From assembly GCA_015179025.1 (NCBI GenBank), contig WHUX01000028.1, positions 62,001-126,000 of the forward strand: 64,000 nucleotides of DNA. Reading direction: 5' to 3'. Of the stretch, positions 21,372 through 33,186 are shown piece by piece. The DNA comes from Terfezia claveryi. Lineage: Eukaryota; Ascomycota; Pezizomycetes; Pezizales; Pezizaceae. A program made the translations under genes and the position numbers. Numbering within the stretch: the stretch's first letter is position 1; every line of letters begins with the position of its first letter. Under the pieces are notes generated by a model. The model searched no databases, was not told the origin of the DNA, and saw only the letters and a list, made by a program, of their open reading frames with translations.

Positions 21372-21729
21372 TCCCTAAGCGCCTGTGACATATATATTGG
21401 ACCTATACTTGGTAGGCCATGACATAAACCCTTTCCTTCATAACACTGGGTGTTCTAGTGATACATGCAAACATCTTTTCAATAGGAACCTCCGGGATTT
21501 AATCCAATCGAAATCCTAATCTTTTTTCTGCCTCTTTAATAGTCCTTCCCGAATATGACTTGCTCCACTTCGTCACCCATCGAAAACCTGCTAACCAATC
21601 AAAGGTGGGAATGCGCTGCATAATATACTCCAGCATGGTGACTCATCAGCAATCCTAAGCTGTAGGGAGGTTCTCTCTGTATGAGGACTTTTTGCACTAT
21701 GAGAAGGAGGGGGAGGTAGGGAAATTAGT
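21372..21729. other. No gene seen
   Basis: No open frame or repeat that I can place. Confidence 0.5.
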
Positions 21730-22125
21730 GAAGACGATGCCCTGGTGACACCTCCCGTCACCAAAAAACAGCCCGTTGTATGTCAAACGGGACCCAGGGC
21801 GACAAAACCCCAAATTGCCAAATACAAAAAGCCTGCAAGGCCGGCTGAGCTTCAACACAAAGGCATTTGTAGTGCAAGGAATACCCTTTCACCGACCCAT
21901 GGCAGACACGATACAGGATGTGAAGAAAACAGGGATGCAGGGGATTATGGGCGCACGCTGGCTTCTGGGAGGTCATAGGAGAACAGGCAAGTCGGTCGTA
22001 GTTTTTCTTAACAGTCCAGTCTCTTTTCAATGGTCAGATGGGAATGAAGGTTCGGGGAAGCTGCTACCTGCAGAGGTATATGATTTTTGAGAGGGAAGTT
22101 GGGTAGTTTTTTTTTTTTTTTTTTT
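21730..22125 (+). pseudogene. LINE family 2 ORF1 fragment
   Basis: Ends with the block MQGIMGARWLLGGHRRTGK, VVVFL and LLPAEVYDF, shared with the ORF1 at 57011-58445 and similar in layout to the family-1 ORF1 at 51847. A frame change lies near 21850 before AFVVQGIPFHRPMADTIQDV. Downstream is a T-run of about 22, but no 3' UTR. Confidence 0.65.
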
Positions 22126-22850
22126 TTTGTTACATCGCCACCTAACGATCAACAACCACGTGACGATCGACACTGCCACATGCAGAAACATTCGATCAAT
22201 AGATGCAATATCGATGGAGTAAGAACAATGAATGTAGGCTAAAAACACTCAAATTTAACCTGTACGCCTTATTAGTATAGACTCAAGCTGCTCTCTGTAC
22301 ATAAAACTACATGCACTGCAAACTGTATTGCTCTATATAACTTTTGCAAGCTAGCCTCCCTATTTTGAGTGATTCAACTGTGGACCTAATTTGTAGTACT
22401 GCCTAATCTTAGGGTGCCTTCTATGCAGTGTTTTACATGTTCCATAGCCCCTGCATCATGCAAAATTTTGACCAAGCTCCATATAAAGTATCTCGATATC
22501 CAGGTGTGACTTCGAACAACGCACTCATCATATCGACTTGCAATGAGGCAACGGTATGTAATAGAAAAGGCTGATAAAGGCATTATCAAAGTTAAACGGG
22601 TACCAACGAAGGGTCAGGTGGCTGATATATTCACAAAACTCGTCTCACGAGTGATCATTGAGAAGCACCGCCGTACAATTGGGGTTCTACTACCGAATTC
22701 AAAAGCAATAATTCCCTTCATGGACACATTCACCAGATATATTTGGAGCAAGGTACATAATCTTGTTTTGAAGTTTGCGAGTAGCCTCTGAGCACTTGAC
22801 CTACTTGAAGTTTGCGAGTAGCCTTTGAGCACTTAACCTACTATCAATAT
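22126..22850. pseudogene. Copia remnants in opposite orientations
   Basis: On minus, AMEHVKHCIEGTLRLG (22400-22445) looks like the RT/RNase H join of copia. On plus, 22543-22700 has MRQRYVIEKADKG, VKRVPTKGQVADIFTKLVS, the end of copia RNase H, with a frame break just before it. As at 3.3-6.4 kb, parts of one element face each other. Confidence 0.55.
22768..22841 (+). repeat. 37-bp tandem duplication
   Basis: Two copies of a unit starting TTGAAGTTTGCGAGTAGCCT, with two base differences, just after the copia RNase H remnant. Confidence 0.8.
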
Positions 22851-23490
22851 ACACATGGAAGCCTCTATACATATATTTTCTGTTTACATATATAAGAAAC
22901 TAATTAACACAAAGACTTTGAAAACGTGCGCTGGAAATCCGAAAATCAGGACTAGAATAAGGGGAGGTTTATGCATTGGGAAGGATTCGATAATGGCTGT
23001 TTATTCTGTTTTACTTGATTTCCTTTTATTATTATTATTTTTGTTTTTGGTGTTGTTGTGTTTTCTCTTGTTTTCTTTGATCATAGGGAGCTGTAGTTTC
23101 CCTGGGCAACACTAGGGATGATTAGTCATGATGAACATGGTATAAGTGGTTTCTGGGGTGAGACCAGGTAGAGAAGGACATCGAGATGCAGAGCATCACT
23201 GACTTCTATCACGGTGACCTCCATCTCACTCTTCGAACACTGTGACTTCTCATCCTTGTTCCTACCATATCTCGTGACCGTTCACCCTAGTTCCCCTAGT
23301 TTCCATCGGTCACTCCAGGTACGTTCCGCTTCGCTTCACTCTCCCTCCGTTTGGCGAGTTCAGGCTAACATTCGTGTAGAATCAGATAAGGGACCCCGGT
23401 TGGCTATCAGTCTCAGTGAGTTCTATATTCTGCCGGTGGGTCTAGTTGTCGGGTACAAGCTAATTATTGGGTTATGGACCAGTCGGCAGG
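22851..23490. promoter_or_regulatory. Upstream region of the PD-(D/E)XK-like gene
   Basis: No coding signal. T-rich at 23025-23090. It probably includes the promoter, but no clear TATA box is placed. Confidence 0.35.
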
Positions 23491-24284
23491 ATGAATGACG
23501 AACCGCAAACAAAGAAGAGAAAGCCCAAGTGGGCTGCCTCTTATTCCAATATATCCATAGCACAAGCACAGAAAAGACTTGGGTTTAGACTCCGTTCGCT
23601 GAAAGAGATACCAGTTGAGACTATGTTGGAGAGCGTTGAACGTGAAAACCTTGAGGAGACGAAGAATGAGGTACATAGGGAGATAACGCGGTTTCTGAGG
23701 GTTGCAGGTATGTCGGTAGTGAAAGTCGTTGATTTGCAGCGCTAATTAATATTCAAGGTGCTCCTACGGAAGATGATCCGGATATTAAAGAGTCCAGCAT
23801 TAATCATTTGGTTTATGCCGTCATTAGTCCGATAATTGAACGTTTCATCAACACAACTGGACGAGAGAATGTGCAACTACAGTTTGAGAAAGAGATTATT
23901 TCCACGGATGGCGAAACCGGCGGAGAAGAAGAAATTGTTGCTATCGATCTAATTGAAGTGGACATTGAGAAGTTTATTTTTGTCGTGGGGGCAAAGCGGT
24001 CTTCCCTTGGTCAAGCGATGAAGCAATGTTTACTTTCAATGAAAGATATGCATGATAATAATGGAGGAGGCGAAATATATGGTTTTGTTACAACAGGGAG
24101 GGGTTGGCGAATGCTTAAATATGATGGTGGGTCATTTCAGAAGAGTGAAGAAATGATAATATTATTTGATGGGATGGGGTTAAACCCGCAGCGATGGATG
24201 GACGGCTATTCAGTTATCGTGGATTGTGTGTATGCGGCGTTGAAGAAAGGAGGTGGTGTAGAGAAGAATGTGGCTGTCAAATAG
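23491..24284 (+). CDS. PD-(D/E)XK-like fungal protein, copy 2, intact frame
   Basis: Two exons, 23491-23707 and 23758-24284, give 247 aa. The 50-nt intron has GTATGT, GCTAATT and CAAG ends. The N-terminus is basic (KKRKPKW, possible nuclear signal). A helical part follows (EETKNEVHREITRFLRVAG), then HLVYAVISPIIERFI, the acidic GGEEEIVAIDLIEV, FVVGAKRSSLGQAMKQ and GFVTTGRGWRMLKYDG. Spacing matches the sister gene at 1668-2412, but the expected E of E-x-K is Gly here (codon 23988-23990), so catalysis is doubtful. The fold is related by inference to restriction-endonuclease-like domains found in fungal effector-like and transposon-linked proteins. Start choice: first ATG in frame. Confidence 0.75.
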
Positions 24285-24478
24285 GATTCAGTTTCTCGAA
24301 TGTTTTCTTTGCTTTTCTTTTTCTGTGTGAATAATAGGATTCATTTATGGATTGTTTAATTCTCCCCCGATATTATTTTATGGTTCATTGGGGGTGTCGG
24401 GGGATGCTGCCCTGGTTGGCAACCTCTGACATTTTTTTTGTTTCTTTTGAAGTCTATACGTCTATGGAGCCTTAGGCT
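24285..24478. other. 3' flank of the PD-(D/E)XK-like gene
   Basis: T-rich non-coding sequence. Confidence 0.4.
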
Positions 24479-24800
24479 ATGAGACGAGACGGCCTGGAAC
24501 CTTTGACGGAACCTTCACTGGGAGCAATTCCTCAGGCCCAGGATGTTTCCCAGCACTCAGCTTTCTCGACGGCATTTTCCCTTTTCCCACTCCCATATCA
24601 GTTGGGGTCTCCATACTTTAATGGGAAGGACGTTACTGACTTTCTGGTGCAATAGGAGGGATTAACTATGGATTGGACTGACGGATAGAGGATCAAAAAA
24701 GTTCCCCTCTACCGTGAAAAAATGATCAGTAAGTACATTAAGACATATGTTATAGGAGAACGCTGGGACGACTTCGTGGTTGCTATCATATGTGGAGGAC
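24479..24800 (+). pseudogene. Ty3-type gag remnant
   Basis: One frame from an ATG reads a proline-rich start, then GSPYFNGKDVTDFLVQ, a TAG, EGLTMDWTDG, a second TAG, RIKKVPLYREKM and KYIKTYVIGERWDDFV. The F-x-G-x-x-V-T-D-F-L block is the usual start of a fungal Ty3 gag core. It differs from both gags at 11-21 kb, so it belongs to a third family. Confidence 0.6.
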
Positions 24801-25512
24801 GCCGTTGGGGCGCGAGGAGGTTGTAGAACTCAAGGTACTCAAATGGGGGTAGTTATTAATGCAGAGGACAGTAACTGGGTTTGGGTCTGCATAGGTATGG
24901 AACAGGCTCAGGTATTTGCTGAGGCATTGAATTCACCCCTGCTGATTGTGACCATCGTGGCTGGACTGGGGTCAGATTGAAGCACTGGTATTTCAATGGC
25001 GGTGCCAGCTGACAAGCGGGTTCGCTTGTGGGTGCCATGCCAGTGGTGTAGTGAGAGAGCTCGGGAGTGGGGTTACTTTCATGAGAGGTGGCGGATCAAT
25101 GTGTGAGGTCAATAGCGCTGTTGGGATGTATTTTGGTTGTGCTACAGTAGCTGGCGCTTTCTCTCCTGTGTTGGCCAATGTGTCAGGTGCGGTGACTGCA
25201 CGACGCACGTTTGGTCGAATACCCCGATAGCATGTATTATAGCACCCCACCATCGCAGAGGTGGCCAAGTAGTTGTAGCAGACGTCCTCACTCGTAGACG
25301 ATAGTTGTAGGTAGTACTTCGGGGGTATGCACTGTTCAACGGTGGCACGAGTTGACACCTTGGGTGGTCCTGGGGTTTGCTGGGGTGAGGTATCTGTAGA
25401 ATGATATGAATGTAACTCTAATGGCTCTCCCAAGAACTGCCAAGCTTTCTGCCAAGCCCGCCTATTGCCTATCTAGGTAATACAACGCAAGCATGTAGTA
25501 CTAGTACTATAG
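24801..25512. other. No secure gene; LTR-like fragment at its end
   Basis: The minus frame at 24993-25433 is open for 146 codons but shows no family motif. About 25385-25495 resembles the copia LTR near 2525-2660 (shared AAGCCCGCCTAT and ATCTAGGTAAT words). Confidence 0.4.
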
Positions 25513-27285
25513 GAGAAAACCTTTAAAATGCCCTCCGGGTAACACGGACTACTGTAAAATGCCCTCCACTTAGTGGAACATGTCTAAGATACAACACTAA
25601 ACCACTCTCTCTACTAGACCAACACCCTCGCTGCTTGGCATGACTATATGCAAAGGCCCCTTTTATGCCAGACTAGGTAACACGCGTCGCTATCATGCGC
25701 TTCACCAGTTCAGCATACCCTACCCAGCATACCCAGCATACCCAGCATACCCAGCCCCAGCATAACCGTCGACACGCAGCATACCCGTACCATACAAGCA
25801 GCATACCCCGCCCATACTCAGCAGCATACCCACACCCATACCCAGCACACTTCGCAGTATACTCAAATCACCCAGCACATCGCGATATTTCTCAGCTCCT
25901 GTAGTAGGCTTGTGCTTCGGGGGGGGTCCGCTAATCTGTTCACGCATATTACACGCTCCTATAGCTATACCAGTACCTAGACTTCATGCGCTTTTTCTAT
26001 GGCTAATATACCATGTATGATTGCTTTATTACTCCATACACTCTTATAGGCAGGCATGCTTTAAATTACGCGCTGCGATAATTATCTGTTGGTTTGATAT
26101 GCTTTGTAGTTACCGTCCTGCTTCAGGGTAACCTGGTGTTCCCCACTCGCTTCTATTGCATTTGGTATCTTTAATATGTCTAAACTACTGTAGTTTATAT
26201 TTTCGCATAGTTTGTAGGTGCAGGTGTCAGAGTAAACCTATACACAGTGTTGAATGAACTTCAGAGTGAGATTTTACCGTAATACCATACTCTATAAATA
26301 AACATCACTAGAAGTACAAGTTGGCTATTACTTACATACCAACATAGAGAGCACATATATAATCTTTAGCCGAGAGCGAAAGTATTTAGAATAATCATCT
26401 CTATATATTTTATGATTATACATATATATATTTTGGTGCTATGTACGGAGTATATTCTACTATAATAGGCAATCTATCATTGGGAACACAACAACCTACC
26501 GGCAGCGCATGCCTGGTCATACGCCAAGAGCCACAAGCACAGACCTGAGCGAAGATTACCCTGAAACGTGATTGTAACTGCGGAACCACATCTAACCAAC
26601 AGATAGCTATCGCAGCGTGTAATTTAAAGCATGCCTGCCTATAAGAGTGTATGGAGTAATAAAGCAATCATACATGGTATATTAGCCATAGAAAAAGCGC
26701 ATGAAGTCTAGGTACTGGTATAGCTATAGGAGCGTGTAATATGCGTGAACAGATTAGCGGACCCCCCCCGAAGCACAAGCCTACTACAGGAGCTGAGAAA
26801 TATCGCGATGTGCTGGGTGATTTGAGTATACTGCGAAGTGTGCTGGGTATGGGTGTGGGTATGCTGCTGAGTATGGGCGCGGTATGCTGCTTGTATGGTA
26901 CGGGTATGCTGCGTGTCGACGGTTATGCTGGGGCTGGGTATGCTGGGTATGCTGGGTATGCTGGGTATGCTGGGTAGGGTATGCTGAACTGGTGAAGCGC
27001 ATGATAGCGACGCGTGTTACCGAGTCTGGCATAAAAGGGGCCTTTGCATATAGTCATGCCAAGCAGCGAGGGTGTTGGTCTAGTAGAGAGAGTGGTTTAG
27101 TGTTGTATCTTAGACATGTTCCACTAAGTGGAGGGCATTTTACAGTAGTCCGTGTTACCCGGAGGGCATTTTAAGATTGCTTTATTACTCCATACACTCT
27201 TATAGGCAGGCATGCTTTAAATTACACGTAGTCCGTGTTACCCGGAGGGCATTTTAAAGGTTTTCTCCATTTTAAAGGTTTTCTC
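25513..27285. mobile_element. Foldback element with ~0.6-kb inverted arms
   Basis: Left arm 25513 to about 26150 and right arm about 26540-27285 are inverted copies starting GAGAAAACCTTTAAAATGCC. The middle (~400 bp) is AT-rich and has no gene. Inside each arm the 9-bp unit AGCATACCC repeats in tandem, three times on the left and four on the right. The right arm also has a 57-bp stretch (27174-27230) copied from arm-internal sequence in the opposite direction, and a doubled terminus. No target duplication is clear. The open frame at 25695-25904 is a by-product of the repeats. Confidence 0.75.
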
Positions 27286-27361
27286 TTGACCTTATAGGAA
27301 TGAATGACTAGTCCTTAGTGTTGGATAAGGCCAGGAACCATCTGACGCAGGGCAAATTGTG

Positions 27362-27466
27362 GTAAAATGCTAGCCTCGTACAAACCAGTCTGTTGTCTCC
27401 GGGGGGAGTTACGAGGTCACGAACGAATATAAAAATATTTACCTGGGTACGAGGCTAGTAAAATGC
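27362..27466. mobile_element. 87-bp MITE with 9-bp target duplication
   Basis: Element 27371-27457 has ends TAGCCTCGTAC / GTACGAGGCTA and is flanked by GTAAAATGC on both sides. A 9-bp duplication suggests mobilisation by a Mutator-like transposase. The interior matches the repeat at 490-566. Confidence 0.8.
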
Positions 27467-28521
27467 AGGGCGTCGCACGAGAAGCCCTTCAGAGGAGGAT
27501 CTTGCCAACCAGACTATGAAGCGACAGAGCGCACAAGGATTTCGGCAAGCGAATTATTTTTTTCTGGTTGCTGATACCGCAGCACAGCGGTCAAATGCAC
27601 TCCAGTTGTTATGGAGTATTGGATAAGTATCTATCTTCAGCATCTTCCTGAAGGGTAAGTATCTAAGCTACTCCAAATTCAAAGAATGAGGGAATGAATC
27701 TAGGACAGGAAATGCGTTACTTATCTATGTAGCCCTCGTGCAGGCTGTATACAACAAAGGATGCAGGAAATATGTCAGATATCGAGCGATACATTAAATC
27801 CCAACCGGCGACAAGATTTGGATAGCTCTCAAAATACAAGAAGCCCCATCTAATAGATGAATATGCCGGAGCTCAATTCTTTGCAACTCACCGACAAAAA
27901 ATTAAGTCATTGGGCGTCCAATATATGGCAGAGGGTAATTTTGACATTTGGGGAGCGCTTGATAAATACGTATGCATTAACACTACTAATTTTATACGTA
28001 AGTGGCATATATAGGACTTTTGAATGTGAATGTATGACTAGTCAGTATTTGCTACATAGGTATTTAAGTCTGTTTTGCATATACAGGAACTGTTTTTTTT
28101 TCTTTTTTTCTTTTCACCCTTTACATTCGTGAAGACTAATGTTGAGGATCAAATCTGTTCAATACATAAAGGATAGAGTTTGGTCCTTGGAAGCACAAGA
28201 CTGAAAGATCCCAGGCAAATCCAACACAAAAACAGGACAAGGGGATCATTACTTTTCTAGAGTTTCTCCGAATGTATAGAAATTTGATTTGCATAACCCA
28301 TGATAGTGGAATCCTAGCTAGCGAGGTACGAACCCGGTCCACCCTCTAAGACACAGGAATTTAATGCTAACGGTGCACTTTCAAATGCAAATGGCAAACT
28401 TTCCCAACATAGCACCTAAGATAGAAACCAAAAAAACAAGAGGCCGGTGCCTACCGGAACACACTCCGAACTAGGGTACCTCGTGAGTATCAGCGATACT
28501 CATCACTCCAACAGGCACTTT
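27467..28521. other. No gene seen
   Basis: Short frames only. T-rich run at 28093-28120. Confidence 0.45.
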
Positions 28522-29701
28522 TCATCCTCTCTTGTTCTCTACCATAGTCCTCTTGCTAAGATCTATAACGTAGTCAAATGCGCTGTCTGGCAACTTAGGC
28601 GTACTAGGGGGGATTTCTGTTTCTGCATAACATGGAAGTTAGTGACTGCTGTTTCAAGGGGAATAATCGAAGATACTCACGTGGAGGGGGGGAATGCATT
28701 CTTTGTCGACGAAAGTGGCCGTGATAATCATGCTGCTGGCCTGGAGGTGCTGCGTACGGGTTGCGACTCTCTCGGCGCTGGCTTGGCTCCTGGGTGGGCA
28801 TCTGTGGGAAGTGGCTGGATCGGGTCGCGCTATAGGCGCCGAAGCTGCAGGGCTCTGGGCGACGTTCATGGCTCAGAGGAGCGGTCGACTGTCTAGCATT
28901 CGAACTTTTATCCAACCATTCCTTCACACTAGCTTGTCGGCCAGTGTATTCCTCAGATTTCTCACTCGAGAGTCGAGACTCCTCGTGAGGGTTCGGCAAG
29001 GCCCTTCCATACGACCCTCTTCCCTGAGGTGTGTGCCTCTCGTGCTTCTCGGGCGTGGCATGGGAAAATGATTGACTTCTTTGGTGAGACCCAGAGCTCG
29101 CCCCGGGCGCTATACGCATTCCGTGTTCCTGTCTGCGAGTGCTAGAGTAAGGGGTACTGGCGTGCCTCTCGTGTGGCGTGCCCCAGGAAGTTGATTGACT
29201 TCTTTGGTGATGCTCAGAGCTCGGCCTGGGCTCTACACGCATTCTGTGTTCTTGTCTGAGAGTACTAGAGTGATGGGTACTGGTGTGGTGGCTACCAAAC
29301 TGCCTGTGACTGCTCTCCGGCGGTTGGGCATGGTATCCGCCCGAGCCTCGGCGGTCTGTATTATAACTATCATAGTAAGGTCCCTGGCCATGATATGCGC
29401 CCGAGCCTCGACGGTCTGTATTATAACTATCATGGTAAGGTTGTTGGCCATGGTATCCGCCCGAGCCTCGACGGACTGCAGAATAACTACCGGAATGCTT
29501 AGGTGGTGAGGCGTGATATTTGGGGGAGCTTGGATGTCTTCCATGATGGTGTGTTTCTATGTCACGGCTGCGTTGCCTTTCGCGGTGACTGTAGGAGCTC
29601 GGGTCATTGGGGCTACTGGGGTAAGCCTGCGACCCTTAAGTTAACATCGGCTTCTAAGTAGGTATGGCTTAGGATGGGCCACTTACCATGGCTGCGTTCA
29701 T
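28522..29701 (-). CDS. Low-complexity protein, 353 aa, three exons
   Basis: Exons on minus: 29687-29701, 28681-29626, 28522-28622; introns 60 and 58 nt with GTAAGT/CAG and GTGAGT/CAG ends and a CACTAAC branch point in the second. Phase is kept through both joins. The protein is disordered, rich in Ser, His, Arg, Pro and Tyr. It holds two full and one partial unit around QxPY(H/Y)DSYNTDRRGSG and a second repeat with HQRSQS(T/F)S and HERH. It ends with a more ordered TPKLPDSAFDYVIDLSKRT. No known domain. The second ATG (29687-29689), directly before the intron, may be the real start, as in the neighbour at 31573-32891. Role unknown. Confidence 0.65.
29326..29480 (-). repeat. ~60-bp coding tandem repeat
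   Basis: About two and a half units within exon 2 of the 353-aa gene, each coding GxYHGQxPYxDSYNTDRRGS. Confidence 0.75.
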
Positions 29702-31572
29702 GAAGAGTTTTGTTGAGAAAGGTAATTTGGTGTCTAGAGGATTTGTTGGGGACGAGAAGAAGTAACCACTAATGGACGGGGGGTATTTATATATATTACG
29801 AACTGCTACTATGCCACATAGATCCGGGGACACCGTTCCCCACGCGCCCTATCATAATCCGGCATCAGTGGAATGCAAGAACACATGCCCGAGAAACATG
29901 GAGTCTGCGCTACGCCCAAGGATGTGTGCTGGGCCACTTGAGATCTGCCGGCATGACTGACTCGAAGTAGTTACCTGGGTCTCGCTGCTGTGGGTTGGGG
30001 GCTGATGGTGTGGGTCGGGGGTCGACTGGGCTGCCGCACTCTACGCTCAAGAGTCGGATGGAAGGGGAATCTGTAATTGTAGCAGTAGGTACTCACGGAG
30101 CACGGATTTCATCTGGACGAGGGCCATTGAACCCAGCTCGCTGCCAATTACAGAGTGTGAAAATCCTTTCCATCGGAATTGCCGGGATTTGGAACTCCTT
30201 GGGGGCGTACGTCCTTCCATGCACGACTTCATGGTAACCCTCACCGTACTAAATTTGGATATTGGACTGTGCTTGAACTGGACCGGGTGGGTGCATAGTT
30301 AGATAGTTTTGTGGTACTGCAGCTGCGGGAGATTGGCCATTTTTTTTTTTTCTTTTTGTTTTTCTTTCTTTCTTTCTTTTTTTGCGCCTCTACTCACTGA
30401 GATCATGGCGAGGGAAGAATTGGTGTGAGGTTGCACACTCGACAAGAGAGACCGAAATTTGCGTCTCTCGAGAGCAGGATAACAGGCAAAAAATAGTCGC
30501 ATCTCAATGACTGAGGTTGCAGCAATGTTACACGCATAGCCCACGTGGTTAACGTGAGCGGTGTGCGAATCCTTGAAGATCTGCCAATATGCACGTCAGC
30601 TGCGATTGACATATCCACCAACCAGGCTTGCTGCCGATGCAGCGCGGAGATGCTCATCGCGAGATCTTGGTCGCCTCATCTGCATGAATGTATGCATGTA
30701 CAGGATCAAATTGGTCCAATTGGCTATGGCTACCCCCCACCATGATGGTTTCAGAGCATGAAACAGTCTCAAAAGCCGGATGTCCTGTGGATATCCTTAA
30801 ATTCCGTATCTAATGGATGACAGATCCATTCCAAGGCATTGCCCCCGCGGGTCAACCCACCCCACATCCACGAGTACAATGCACTGGGAGCCTGAAAAAA
30901 AATCTAGTGAAAACAGGGCAAAGGGTTTTTCGGTGCGACTGCCTACCCCCCGTGGCTGCTCCCAGGGAGTTAAAATTGAGATCCCTTGTTGCTTCACATT
31001 TCTGCTTGTCAGCGTGGTGCATTTCTGCTTGTCAGCGTGGTGCTAATCTGGTCGGTATTTATAGGTACGAGTGTGGGTTTTAGATAGCACGGAAGCTACC
31101 TCCCATGGCAATATCTCAATTGCTGGGAACTAGAACAGCTCAATTGGCGGTCCGGATATACCCTAGGTTGGTATAATTAGGCCAGCGCAATCTGCTTCTT
31201 CTACGGGCCTTATCACTGCCACAATAGCTGCGGCAAGTGACACTATTGGCATGACCTGATGGGTCTCAGCGAGCGATTGCCATATGCGCAATGCTTAAAG
31301 GCATAAATGTGTCAAATGTAATAAAATTTCAAATAGGAGGACCAGCACAAAGCGTGCTCAGAAAAATCCTGCCACGGAAGCCGGGTACACGTCCCATCAA
31401 CCCCTCTATCAATCATATCAATCAAGCACAAAACAGTTTCTTAGCAATTCCCATTAAGCAAACCACATCCATTACCTATCCAAATCCTTCTTTCACCACA
31501 CCTAACCTATGAAATCATACCACAAAGAAAGAAAGAGAAAAGCTTTTTGCAGTCGATACATATCACGACCAT
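29702..31572. other. Intergenic, no secure gene
   Basis: Short frames on both strands without motifs. Pyrimidine-rich run at 30340-30385. At 31010-31045 TTCTGCTTGTCAGCGTGGTGC occurs twice in tandem. Confidence 0.45.
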
Positions 31573-32891
31573 TCAGAGGTGTCTTCTCTCAAGCTCTTGT
31601 TCTGCTTGATCTTCCAGATATTGCGCATGAGTACTTTTGCGCCCGATATCCCTCAGAACCATGGGGGAATTCTAGCCTCCGCAACAAGTCAGTATCTTAT
31701 CGAAGCTCACAAGGATATATTGGAAAAAGGGAGAAACTAACCAACTGGTGTCCGGGCAACGGCATAAAGTTAGCGGTCTTATTTCTTGCCTCTCGCTCGG
31801 CATGTCTTTCCTCTTTAGCCAAGTTCTCGGCGACCTCAAGAGCGGCTCTGGCCGCTTGGTCCCTCGTCCATTCATGGCCCATCCCACCTGGGTGATAGGC
31901 TCGCGAATCTTGGCGGCCTCGTTTAGTCTCTTGGTCCGCATAGTCATCGTACTCGTTCCCGTACTCCTGCCGGTGGTGACCGTACGTGGGGTCGAGGTGC
32001 CAATATCTCTGGCCGGATATGGGGTCTCGACTTGCGTCAGGCTCCAGGTGAGGTGGGACCATGAAGCTATCTATTGCTCGCCCCTCTCCTCTTGCGAGGT
32101 TTAGCCTTGCGTCAGGGTCCGGGTGAGGAGGGACCATGAAGCGATCGATTGCTCGCCCCTCTCCTCTTGCGAGGTTTAACCTTGCGTCAGGGTCCGGGTG
32201 AGGAGGGACCATGAAGCTATCGATTGCTCGCCCCTCTCCTCTTGCGAGGTTTAGCCTTGCGTCAGGGTCCGGGTGAGGAGGGACCATGAAGCGATCAATT
32301 GCTCGCCCCTCTCCTCTTGCGAGGTTTAACCTTGCGTCAGGGTCCGGGTGAGGAGGGACCATGAAGCTATCGATTGCTCGCCCCTCTCCTCTTGCGAGGT
32401 TTAGCCTTGCGTCAGGGTCCGGGTGAGGAGGGACCATGAAGCGATCAATTGCTCGCCCCTCTCCTCTTGCGAGGTTTAACCTTGCGTCAGGGTCCGGGTG
32501 AGGAGGGACCATGAAGCTATCGATTGCTCGCCCCTCTCCTCTTGCGAGGTTTAGCCTTGCGTCAGGGTCCGGGTGAGGAGGGACCATGAAGCGATCAATT
32601 GCTCGCCCCTCTCCTCTTGCGAGGTTTAGCCTTGCGTCAGGGTCCGGGTGAGGAGGGATCATTGGGGGTATAAACTTTTTCCCTCGAAATTCAGGCGGAG
32701 TCCTGCTTTCCTTGGGAGGAATATTTCGTGGCACATGGCCGTGATGATGGTTGTAATGCTCATCTTCAGGGCCTTTTGCTGAGCCGTATCCGTGGTGTTT
32801 TGGGTCTCTGCCATTCTAAAAAAGACATGCATCAGCATTACCATACATTGGCTCAGTCGGCGAGCTCTGAAGATGCCACTAGTCTCACCAT
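31573..32891 (-). CDS. Tandem-repeat protein, 391 aa, three exons
   Basis: Exons on minus: ATG alone (32889-32891), 31742-32815, 31573-31671; introns 73 and 70 nt (GTGAGA/TTTTTTAG with a GCTGATG branch point, and GTTAGT/GGCTAG with an ACTGAC branch point). All joins keep phase. The start is His-rich (HHHGHVPRNIPPKE). Then come eight 25-residue repeats, VPPHPDPDARLNL + ARGEGRAID(R/S)FM, alternating R and S at one position, and a diverged ninth. An acidic-Tyr block follows (YGNEYDDYADQE), then a charged helix (ARAALEVAENLAKEERHAER) and a short end exon (HAQYLEDQAEQELERRHL). Architecture matches the 353-aa gene. No known domain; probably mostly disordered. Confidence 0.75.
32057..32658 (-). repeat. 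75-bp tandem repeat, eight units
   Basis: Units differ mainly at one or two bases and alternate between two forms (AAGCTATCG and AAGCGATC words), so the true unit of expansion is a 150-bp dimer repeated about four times. All in frame. Confidence 0.9.
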
Positions 32892-33173
32892 TTTGAGGTT
32901 GTTTTCTGAGGTCGCTTTTCAGAGTTCAAAATCTTTTAGGCTGAGGAATTATCGTGTTGTGGATGGAAGGTAGGTCGAGAAGAGTCTTATGGAGGGCGCT
33001 CACTTTCTTAAGTAGCCCTAGGCCTGTTTTTATGAAGAGGTGCCACATCCCTCTACAGCAGCTGGTTTCATTCACATGTAAAAAAGTGTGCTCGTTTTAC
33101 TTGAAAGCTGCTTGCACTCGGTCATCCCTGTGCGTGTTTCGAAATTGAAAGTTACCGTACACCAGAGCAGTTT
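32892..33173. promoter_or_regulatory. Upstream region of the tandem-repeat gene
   Basis: No coding signal; no box identified with confidence. Confidence 0.3.
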
Positions 33174-33186
33174 ACACGGCAACTCC

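Noticed and set aside
25695..25904. Small repeat protein in the foldback element
   Set aside because: Translation of AGCATACCC repeats; both arms give such frames on opposite strands.
28275..28350. tRNA-like words (GGGTTCGTACC on minus)
   Set aside because: A B-box-like word is present, but no A box at proper distance and no cloverleaf or pairing acceptor stem could be drawn.
32057..32658. CRISPR-like array
   Set aside because: Repeats are direct, contiguous, coding and without spacers, in a eukaryotic gene.
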